A stretch of 64,000 nucleotides of DNA, taken from assembly GCA_004297825.1 (NCBI GenBank), contig SCSX01000090.1, positions 19,629-83,628 of the forward strand. Direction: 5' to 3'. This document shows, one piece after another, positions 1 through 7,600 of the stretch. Every line of letters starts with the position of its first letter. Positions within the stretch are counted from its first letter, which is position 1. Under the pieces are notes generated by a model. It saw only the letters and a program-made list of their open reading frames with translations, ran no database searches and was not told the DNA's origin. The translations under genes and the position numbers were made by a program. Origin of the DNA: Spirochaetota bacterium (lineage in GTDB: Bacteria; Spirochaetota; UBA4802; UBA5368).

Positions 1-116
1 TTGGCCGAGAGATCGACGACATCAAGAACCGCACATCCCGCTGCATCGGCTTCCGATTCGATGCTTTTCTTCTGCCTGGCGACCGCTTTTTCCTTTCCAG
101 CCGTGAGTAACCCCAT
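1..116 (-). CDS. 5' end of an unidentified gene running off the left edge
   Basis: A minus-strand frame opens with ATG at 116-114 and stays open to the window edge (38 codons). An AAAGGAT ribosome-binding site lies about 8 nt upstream of the ATG. The visible part is hydrophilic and Lys/Glu/Ala-rich (begins MGLLTAGKEKAVARQKK) with no signal peptide. It is divergent from the lipoprotein gene at 336, so 117-335 should hold promoters for both. The product cannot be identified from this fragment. Confidence 0.45.
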   Translation of the reverse strand, partial: MGLLTAGKEKAVARQKKSIESEADAAGCAVLDVVDLSA

Positions 117-335
117 AAGTTGACATCCTTTAGTGAAGGGATATTGAAATACAGGATTTAATTTATCATGCGCTTATTTCCTGTCTCGCCATATCGTGGG
201 CATGCAAAAACTGGCCATGTTTTCCGGGTGAAAACCCCGCAAAGCGGCCCTCCGCTATAAAAAATGCTTGATAAATGGGTTTCAGACGTAAAGTCTGATC
301 GGGTGAAATTAATCCCGCAATTCGAGGAAGTTGCT

Positions 336-968
336 ATGAATAAATTTTCCCCGGTTTTCTTCTCATGCGCGCTGCTTCTCGCGATGGGATGCTCCTCCGT
401 TCAAAAGGATGTCTTCATCAAGAACAAGGAGGCCTTCCAGCAGGAGGTAAGGGTCGCCGTTATGCCGTTTACCGACGCCCCGGAGGCGGTCGGCTCGGGC
501 ACGGCCGTTGCGGACGCGATAACAAGCGAATTAATCAGGATCGCGAATTTCAATATCGTGGAGAGGTCGCAGCTCTCGAAGATCATACAGGAGAAATCGC
601 TTGACGCCACAGGCCTTACCGACGCGGCCATGACCGATATCGGCCGCATGGCGAAAACGGACTACATAATCGTGGGCAGCGTGACCGAGTTCATGTATGC
701 GCGCAGCTTCACCAACGTGTTCATTCCCAAGACCAAGCTCGTGTTCAAGTTCCGGATCATCGACACCAAGGACGGCACGATCGTGGGAACGGGCCGCTAC
801 AACCTGGAAACCGGCAAGTACGCATGGTGCGGATGCATCCTGGGATTTTACTACATCCCCGTCGCGCTCCTCACCGAGGAAAACAAGTACGAGCAGCTCG
901 ATTACGCGGCGCAGGACATCGTCTGGCAGATAGGTCATCACGTTCAGAAAAAAACCGGCTGCATCTGA
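336..968 (+). CDS. CsgG/LpoB-like outer-membrane lipoprotein
   Basis: This 210-aa protein begins with a lipoprotein signal peptide whose lipobox LAMGC places the lipidated Cys at about residue 19. The body resembles the CsgG/LpoB fold: VAVMPFTD opening strand, a GSGTAVADAITSELIR helix, the NIVERSQLSKIIQEK segment and a YIIVGSVTEF strand, with IIDTKDGTIVGTGRY near the end. Family members are periplasmic lipoproteins that form secretion channels or activate envelope enzymes; which role applies here is not visible. The ATG at 336 is preferred over one at 264 because a GAGGAAG site sits 6 nt upstream and the signal peptide starts there. A second CsgG-like gene lies at 62783-63715. It ends at a strong bidirectional terminator. 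Confidence 0.75.
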   Translation: MNKFSPVFFSCALLLAMGCSSVQKDVFIKNKEAFQQEVRVAVMPFTDAPEAVGSGTAVADAITSELIRIANFNIVERSQLSKIIQEKSLDATGLTDAAMTDIGRMAKTDYIIVGSVTEFMYARSFTNVFIPKTKLVFKFRIIDTKDGTIVGTGRYNLETGKYAWCGCILGFYYIPVALLTEENKYEQLDYAAQDIVWQIGHHVQKKTGCI

Positions 969-988
969 AAAACCTTTTGCGCCCCTGA

Positions 989-1020
989 AAAAAAGACCGC
1001 CAAACACGGCGGTCTTTTTT
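989..1020. terminator. Bidirectional intrinsic terminator
   Basis: A 13-bp perfect stem, AAAAAAGACCGCC (989-1001) and GGCGGTCTTTTTT (1008-1020), encloses a 6-nt loop. The A and T runs make it usable from both sides. It separates the rightward CsgG-like gene from the leftward panB cluster. Confidence 0.9.
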
Positions 1021-1071
1021 CTGCCCTTGAGCGGAAGCGGCTCCCGCGCGAATGATTTCCCGCGCGGGCCA

Positions 1072-1875
1072 TTATTTAAACGCGTGCTCCTCGGCGGGGA
1101 ACCGTCCCGCGACGACATCGTCATGGTATCCCGCGAGCGCGCCCTTCACAATGTCCGCCAGGTTGACGTACTTCTTCAGGAACTTGGGTTTGAAGCGCTC
1201 GTCCACGCCCAGCAGGTCGTTGATCACCAGCACCTGCCCGCTCGTGTAGCGCCCCGCGCCGATGCCTATCGTGGGAATGGAGATGCTCTCCGTAATTTCC
1301 TTCGCCAGCACCTCCGGCACCATTTCCAGGACGATGCAGAAGACGCCCGCCTGCTCCAGCGTCTTCGCGTCCTCGATCATGATGCGCCGCTTGTCCTCCT
1401 CGCGGCCTTGCACGGTGAACCCGCCCAGCTTGTGTACGGACTGCGGCGTGAGCCCCAGGTGCCCCACGACCGGGATGGAGGCCTTCGTGATCGCCTCCAT
1501 GGTCTTCGCGAAATCGCGCCCGCCCTCGAGCTTGACGGCGTTGGCCCCCGTCTCCTTCATGACGCGCCCGCAATTGCGCATGGTGTCTTCAATCGAAACA
1601 TGGTAGCTCATAAACGGGAGGTCGGCGATGACGAACATGGAGGGAGCGCCCCGACGCACGATCTCCGTATGATAGATCATCTGGTCGAGGGTGACGGGCA
1701 CCGTGGTGGAATAACCGGCGAAGACATTCCCCAGGGAATCGCCCACCAGGATGGTGTCGATCTCCGTCTGCTCGATGAGCCGCGCATAGGCGAAATCGTA
1801 GCAGGTGATCATGGAGATGGGCCGCTTTTCGTTGCGGGCCGTCTTGAAGTCATTGATGGTGCGTATCCGTGCCAT
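1072..1875 (-). CDS. panB: 3-methyl-2-oxobutanoate hydroxymethyltransferase
   Basis: PanB transfers a hydroxymethyl group from 5,10-methylene-tetrahydrofolate to alpha-ketoisovalerate to form ketopantoate, the first pantothenate step, in the cytoplasm. The 267-aa length matches the family. Signatures are ITCYDFAYARL near residue 23, the metal-binding VGDSLGNV near 44, GANAVKLEGG near 109, VVGHLGLTPQ near 134 and IGIGAGRYTSGQVLV near 200. The start has GGAGGG 6-10 nt upstream and lies inside the 3' end of folK (26-nt overlap), so the two are probably translationally coupled. Pairing with folK joins folate supply to a folate-using enzyme. A PanP-like aspartate decarboxylase that could supply beta-alanine lies 12 kb away. 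Confidence 0.96.
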   Translation of the reverse strand: MARIRTINDFKTARNEKRPISMITCYDFAYARLIEQTEIDTILVGDSLGNVFAGYSTTVPVTLDQMIYHTEIVRRGAPSMFVIADLPFMSYHVSIEDTMRNCGRVMKETGANAVKLEGGRDFAKTMEAITKASIPVVGHLGLTPQSVHKLGGFTVQGREEDKRRIMIEDAKTLEQAGVFCIVLEMVPEVLAKEITESISIPTIGIGAGRYTSGQVLVINDLLGVDERFKPKFLKKYVNLADIVKGALAGYHDDVVAGRFPAEEHAFK

Positions 1876-2323
1876 GGGTTCCCTCCCTGAAATATCGCGC
1901 GCTCACCGGGTCGCGCAAATCCCGGTCGAGCTGTACGAGGTGACGGACCACGAAGTCCCTCTCCCAGATGCGCGGGTGGGGAATCGTGAGCGTATCCGTG
2001 CGGAGAATTATATCACCGAATAAAAGAATATCAAGATCAATTATCCGGGGGCCCTTCGGGGCGCCGCGGGTCCTGCCCATGGAACGCTCGATCCCCAGCA
2101 GGGCATCGAGAAGCTCCGGCGGAGAAAGGGGGGTGCCGATACACACGACCTGGTTCAGGAAGCGCGGCTGCGCGAGAAAATCCACCGGGTCCGTTTCCTC
2201 GCAGGAGCTCTCGCCCAGCAGTTCGGTTCCCTCCAGCGCGCCGATTGCGCGGCGGGCTCGCGCGAGGTTTTCCGCGCGGTCCCCCAGGTTGCTGCCCAGT
2301 CCTATAAAGACGCGCGCGGTCAC
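1850..2323 (-). CDS. folK: 2-amino-4-hydroxy-6-hydroxymethyldihydropteridine diphosphokinase
   Basis: FolK pyrophosphorylates 6-hydroxymethyl-7,8-dihydropterin in folate synthesis. The 157-aa product starts VFIGLGSNLGDR, the classic HPPK opening, and contains the FLNQVV segment and the signature RGAPKGPRIIDLDILLFGD with the two Mg-binding aspartates (D97 and D99). IPHPRIWERDFVV near residue 114 is also conserved. The start is GTG at 2323-2321; its first bases overlap the TGA of the upstream ATPase gene (GTGA overlap), and its end overlaps panB by 26 nt. The three genes therefore look like one tightly coupled transcript. The last ~10 residues are probably non-essential tail created by the overlap. 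Confidence 0.94.
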   Translation of the reverse strand: MTARVFIGLGSNLGDRAENLARARRAIGALEGTELLGESSCEETDPVDFLAQPRFLNQVVCIGTPLSPPELLDALLGIERSMGRTRGAPKGPRIIDLDILLFGDIILRTDTLTIPHPRIWERDFVVRHLVQLDRDLRDPVSARYFREGTHGTDTHHQ

Positions 2324-3141
2324 AGCCGGTCCCGGTAATCCGGGCCCGAGACCTCGATGATGCGGCACATCTCCTTGATGCGCGACAGTATGCGGCCGTC
2401 CGAAAGCTCGCGCAGCGTCGTGAAGGGATTGCTGTTCGAGGTGAAGATCGTGAATTTTTCGCCCTCGTAGCGCGCGTCCACCAGGTTGTAGAGGGTCTCG
2501 ACCTCCCAGGGCGAGTCGCGCTGGACTCCGAAATCGTCCACGACCAGGATATCGACATCCTCCATCTCCTGCTGGATCTTGCCCGCCTCCCCGTAGGTGT
2601 CCGACGACTCGTTGAAGGTGGCGCGCAGCCTCTGGAAGAAGGTGCGGGATATCTTGATGAAGCGCCCCTCGATCGCGTGGCGGATGATGAGCTCGGTGAG
2701 AATGATGGACGAGAGCAGGGTCTTGCCCGTCCCCGGGTTTCCCCACAGGAAAAGGCCCTTCCCCACGTTTGGAAATTTTTTGACAATGTCGTAGGCGGCG
2801 CTCTTCGCGTCGGAGGCGAGCTTGTGAATGGACTCGTAGGAATCGAACGAGCGCCAGCGGAACTTCTTGTCTATCCCTGAGCGCGCGTACACCGCGTTGA
2901 TGCGCTCTATCTTCGTGCGGATGCCGCGGCATTCGCAGTCGCGGATCGTCTCGTCCACGTAGAGAAAATACGGCGCGACGCCCCCGCAAGCGCACTTCAC
3001 CAGGACGCACTTGGGGCAGGGCGAGAGCGGGATGCCCCCCGTCTGCTCGTAGTAGGGATCGCGGACGATGCCCGTGTGCTCGCAGTACGAGCAGAATTCC
3101 TTCGCGGGCTGCTTCGCGGATTTCGGCTTTTCACCGGCCAT
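2320..3141 (-). CDS. DnaC/IstB-like AAA+ ATPase with a cysteine-rich N-terminus
   Basis: This 273-aa protein is a DnaC/DnaI-type helicase-loader relative. Walker A is GNPGTGKT (134-141), Walker B is ILVVDD (198-203), and a sensor-1-like TSNSN follows near 234. The first 75 residues carry eight cysteines (17, 20, 42, 45, 50, 52, 69, 71) in CxxC and CxC pairs, consistent with a zinc module, as in replication-associated DnaC-like proteins. The start at 3141 is preferred over an upstream ATG at 3168 because GGTGAGGG lies just before it. It heads the folK-panB transcript. No IS21-type istA transposase is nearby, so an IstB role is unlikely; replication or primosome loading is the better inference. 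Confidence 0.8.
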   Translation of the reverse strand: MAGEKPKSAKQPAKEFCSYCEHTGIVRDPYYEQTGGIPLSPCPKCVLVKCACGGVAPYFLYVDETIRDCECRGIRTKIERINAVYARSGIDKKFRWRSFDSYESIHKLASDAKSAAYDIVKKFPNVGKGLFLWGNPGTGKTLLSSIILTELIIRHAIEGRFIKISRTFFQRLRATFNESSDTYGEAGKIQQEMEDVDILVVDDFGVQRDSPWEVETLYNLVDARYEGEKFTIFTSNSNPFTTLRELSDGRILSRIKEMCRIIEVSGPDYRDRL

Positions 3142-3282
3142 GATCGTATCCCTCACCAATGGATACATTAGAGGATAAATGAAGAAAGCGCTGTCAACCA
3201 AATATTGGGGGCTGCGGCCGAATTGGGCGCCTCCCGTGCACAATGTATTGATTTTTTCACGGGGCCGGTTCAGACTGCCGGC

Positions 3283-4002
3283 ATGAAACCAATCGCTTCG
3301 AAGATGATCCGTATTGCCTTCACCGCTTTCCTCGCCTGGGGATGCTCTCTCCCCTGCTCCGCCGCCGACCTCGTCACCGTGGCATCGTTTTCCACCTCGG
3401 TGGAGGACCAGGACGAAAACGTGCGGCGCAACATCCACATCGCGTGCGGGAAGCTCGACGGCATCGTGATCGGGCCCAAGTCGTCGTTCAATTTCAACGA
3501 CACGGTGGGTGAGGCGACGGCGAAGAACGGCTTCGTGAACGGGCGCGTCCTCTACCGCGACGAGGTGCGCTATGAGCCGGGCGGGGGGCTCTGCCAGGTT
3601 TCGTCCACGCTCTACAATGCGCTCCTGCTCGCCGGATGCGCGATCGTGGAGCGGCACCGCCACATGCAGCCGGTGACCTACGTACCGCTGGGCCTGGACG
3701 CGACGATCAAGTTCGGAAAGAAAAACCTGGTGATAAAGAACCCTTACGACCGGAAGCTCGTAATCCGCGCGGAGGAAAACGACAAGACGCTCACCATCCA
3801 CATAAAGGCCGATTCGGCCCTCCCCCACCGTTACGAGATCGTCACCGAGGACGAGGAGCTCGAGGTCCCCATCGTTACGGAGAACAGGCGCGTCCGCAGC
3901 GGGGTCACCGTCCAGGTCTACCGGCAGAAATACTCCGGGAACAAGCTTATCGAGAGCTTCCTTCTTTACAAGGATTACTACCCGCCGGTCTACGTGAAAT
4001 GA
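3283..4002 (+). CDS. Secreted VanW-like domain protein
   Basis: A signal peptide (residues 1 to about 28, ending near CSAADL) precedes a VanW-like domain. The family signature is clear: SSFNFNDTVGEATAKNGF near residue 67 and GGGLCQVSSTLYNALLLAG near 105. VanW domains occur in envelope proteins and vancomycin-resistance clusters, but their biochemical role is unknown. No resistance genes are adjacent. The start codon is uncertain (ATG at 3283 or 3304; neither has a strong ribosome site). A promoter-like TTGGGC-17-TATTGA lies at 3223-3251. The stop overlaps the next ATG (ATGA at 3999-4002), so this gene leads an envelope operon that continues to 12140. Confidence 0.8.
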   Translation: MKPIASKMIRIAFTAFLAWGCSLPCSAADLVTVASFSTSVEDQDENVRRNIHIACGKLDGIVIGPKSSFNFNDTVGEATAKNGFVNGRVLYRDEVRYEPGGGLCQVSSTLYNALLLAGCAIVERHRHMQPVTYVPLGLDATIKFGKKNLVIKNPYDRKLVIRAEENDKTLTIHIKADSALPHRYEIVTEDEELEVPIVTENRRVRSGVTVQVYRQKYSGNKLIESFLLYKDYYPPVYVK

Positions 4003-4613
4003 ACCGCGCCCCCGTGCTCTGCGCCCTGCTCGCCTGCGCGACCCTTGCAATGGTGCCCCTCGACCCGGGGATGCGCCCCGCGGGGGACACGCTCGCGGAA
4101 TGGGCTCGCTTTTCCCGCACCGCCCGGGCCCGCGCGCTCGTCGAATGGGCGCACTGCGTCATGCGCGGGGAGCTTGCGGGGCCGCGGTGCGAGGCCGTCA
4201 TCCCCGGCGGCACGCCCCCGTTATACGGCAGTGCGGGGGTGTTCGTCACCCTGGTGCGCGCGGGGAAGGTCCGGGGGTGCTTCGGCGCGTTCCATCACGC
4301 CTCCGAGAGCCTCGAGGCGATACTCCGCGACTACATAAGCGGGGCGCTCCGGCGGGATCCCCGTTATGCGCCGCTTGAACCCGGGGAGCTCGACGGCGCC
4401 TCGGTGATCATCACCGTCGCCGGGATGGAGTTTCCCGTGGACGACCTCGCTGCGGTGGACCTCGCGCGCAGCGGCCTCGTCTTCTCGATGGACGGCGGCG
4501 AGCGGCTTCTCTTCGTGCCCTCCGAGATTAAAAGTATTGACTATCTGAAAAAACTCGTTAGGATGCAATCGGTCGTTCAGATCACGGCATTTCGCGCGGT
4601 CTCCATAAGGTGA
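3999..4613 (+). CDS. Exported AMMECR1-domain protein
   Basis: This 204-aa protein has an N-terminal hydrophobic signal segment (residues about 5-22) followed by an AMMECR1 (AmmeMemoRadiSam protein A) domain. Family marks are GVFVTLVRAGKVRGCFGAF near residue 80, the helix with LEAILRDYISGALRRDPRY, and LDGASVIITV. The VRGCFG motif matches the family LRGCIG, with the cysteine kept. AMMECR1 proteins are normally cytoplasmic and often sit beside Memo and radical SAM genes; neither is present and this copy looks exported, which is unusual. The ATG overlaps the VanW-like stop codon. The biochemical role is unknown. Confidence 0.72.
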   Translation: MNRAPVLCALLACATLAMVPLDPGMRPAGDTLAEWARFSRTARARALVEWAHCVMRGELAGPRCEAVIPGGTPPLYGSAGVFVTLVRAGKVRGCFGAFHHASESLEAILRDYISGALRRDPRYAPLEPGELDGASVIITVAGMEFPVDDLAAVDLARSGLVFSMDGGERLLFVPSEIKSIDYLKKLVRMQSVVQITAFRAVSIR

Positions 4614-4668
4614 CGCGCGCCCTTCGCCTCCCGGGCGTCGCAACTCGAACGTATAAAGGCGGTCAACC

Positions 4669-7600
4669 ATGAAAAAAATATTCGCGGCGTCCCTCATCCT
4701 GTGCGCGGCGTCCCTCGCGATCGCCTGCGGCGTGCCGGGCAGGCAGGTGCTCCCCGACGGACGCGCCGTCTACGCGAAGCAGGACGGTGCAGCGCTACAA
4801 AAGAAAAACGTCATCGAAGGTCACGTGCGGTATCAACACTACGAAAACGACCGCTATCACACCCTGCCGGTGAAGGGCGCCGTGGTCGAGATCAAGAACG
4901 CGAACATGGGCATGGGCTATTACCGCTGCGAAACCGACGGCAACGGCTATTTCCACGTCGAGGACTTCATCACACAGGTCCGGTACGTGATCGAAGTACG
5001 CGCGGAGGGTTTCGTGACCTACCGGCACACACAGCATATCCAGGCCGGCACCTACGATATCCAGCTCACCCCCGAGGCGATAATCTCCGGAACCGTAAAG
5101 GATTCGGCGGGGGGGCCGATGCGCGATGTCGAGGTTCGACTCAACCATCCCCATGACGACGCCGAGTCCGGCGAGGAGGAGGAACCCGGCCGCGCGAAGC
5201 CGAAACCCTTCGTGACCGCGACCGATGCGCGCGGCCTCTACCGGTTCGACAAGCTCACGAGCGGAAGCTACGCGGTGACCTTCCAGAAACAGGGCTACAT
5301 CACCGAGACCGCGCGCCTGCAGCACGTGTCCAGCGGCGAAAAATTCAACCTTCCCATGCAGATGCTTCGCCCGGCGCGTCTTTCGGGAAGGCTCTCTATC
5401 GAGGGAATAGACGCCCCGGCGATCAACGTGGACGCGACGCTCGCCTCCGGAAAAATCGCGCACTCGACCCAGAGCTACCAGGACGGGAGCTACCAGCTCG
5501 AGGATGTGAAGCCCGGGACCTACAAGCTCTCGCTCTCGCACCAGGGCTTTTTCAAGATCGAGACGCCGGTGATTACCGTGCGCGAGGGCGACGACCGTGC
5601 GCACACCGATTTCACCATGCGCCCTAAAAGCCCGGAGCTCGAGGTTTACTCGAACCGCTACACCTTCGCGCCCGGCTCCAAGGTCGAGTTCAGCCTCAAA
5701 TCGTTCAGGCTCGAAAAGGTGAAATTCACGGTCTACCGCGTTCCCGTCGCGGTGTTCTTACGGGGCAAAACACAGCCCGGGGCCGTGGACCCCGCGACGT
5801 CGGGCTTCAGGGCGGAGCGGCAGTGGGACGATACCATACGCGAGTTCGAACCCTACGAGTGGCGCTACCAGTCCGTCGAAATGAACGAGCCCCTCCCGCC
5901 CGGCGGTTACTGCATCGAGGTGACCGGCGCCGACAAGGTCACCAGCCGCAAGTTTTTCAGCGTGACCTCCGTGGGCGTGGTCGTGAAGCGCTCGCGCGAA
6001 TCGGTCTTCGCGTACGTGACGGACCTCGTCACCAACGCGCCCGTGCCCGGCGCGGCCATAGCACTCTTCGACAACACGCCGGAGAAGCAGGAGTACCGCG
6101 AGTCCGAGTACGCCTACAAGCCCCCGGAGCGCATCGAGGACCTTCCCGTCGCCGTCGTGCAGAAGGGCGCGACCGACGTGACCGGCGTGTACCACGCGCC
6201 GCTCAAATCGGACATGCACGTCTCCATCCTCGCCGTGGGAACCGACGGCAGCTACTCGTTCTGCAGCACGGGCTCGCCCAACCAGTTCGCGCGCGAGGAG
6301 AACAAGTTCTTCATCTATACCGACCGTCCCGTGTACCGCGCGGGCGACAAGGTGCATTACAAGATCCTGGGCAAGCACCGCGCGGAGCGCTTCGTGCCGC
6401 TGGGCCGGGACACGTACCATTACGAGATCCGCAATATCGACACCGACGACACCATAGATTCCGGGAGCTTCCCGCTCGACGAATGGGGAACCTTTCACGG
6501 CGACATCCAGCTTTCCTCCGAGGTGCGCCTGGGCGAATACGAGCTGCGCGCGGGGACGTCGCCCGACGACCTCTACGCGGCGGGGCGCTTCTACGTGGAG
6601 CAGTACCGCAAGCCCGAATTCAAGATCGAGCTCACCCCCACGGCAGCGTTCTTCACGAACGGCGACACCGCCGAGTTCAAGGTCGAGGCCCGTTACTTTT
6701 TCGGCGCGCCGCTCAAGGGGGCGCTCGTGCGCTACCGCTTCTACGAATCGCGCCTGCGCGACACCGACACCACCTACTGGTGGGAGGAGGACTACGGGCG
6801 CAGCGAATCGTACAACAAGATCAAGCTCGAGGGCGAGAAGTACCTTGACGACAATGGGATCGCGTCCTTAAAGCTCCATTGCGGCGACTACCCCTACGAC
6901 CGCGAGATCACGCTGGAGACCACCATCGTCGACAGCTCGAACGTGAGCATCACGAGCCGCGAGAGCGTGAAGATCGGGCGGGGCGAGTACTACATAAAGA
7001 TTAATCCCGCGCAGAACTTTTTCTCGGACGACGAGAAGAAGATCGTGCAGGTGAAGACGCTTGCGCACGACGGCAAACCCGTGAGCGCCCCCGTGGAGAT
7101 CAAGGTCTACCGGTACGTGTGGAAGCCCTGGCAGCGCGTGTACGTGCACGACGCGAAGCCTGTGTTCGAGAAGAAGCTCACGACCGGTGAGAAGGGCACG
7201 GCCGAGCTCGAGCTTCCCGGGAAGCTCGACGTGTACGGCGAATTCGACATCGTCGCGACCGGGCGCGACAAAAAGGAAAACGTGATCAGCGCGAACCGCG
7301 TGGTGTGGATATACTCCAACTTCGGATACAAGATCGAATCGCGCTTCAAGAACCTGGAGCTCGCCGTGAACGACGCGGAGCTGGAGAAGCCCGGCGAAAT
7401 CACCTGCCTCCTCAAGAGCCGGTTCAACGACGCCTGGGTGTGCATCACCCTGGAGGGCAGGGACGTGTACGAGTCGCGCGTGGTAAAGATGACCGGCAAT
7501 ATCACCCCGGTCAAGCTCGACATCAAGGCGCGCTACGCCCCCAACCTGTTCATCACCGCGACCATGCAGCGCAACCGCGCCCTCTTCATGTCCTCGGCCG

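Noticed and set aside
2320..3141. IstB transposition helper interpretation for the DnaC-like ATPase
   Set aside because: No istA transposase or IS ends nearby, and it is embedded with folK and panB; a replication-type loader is more likely.
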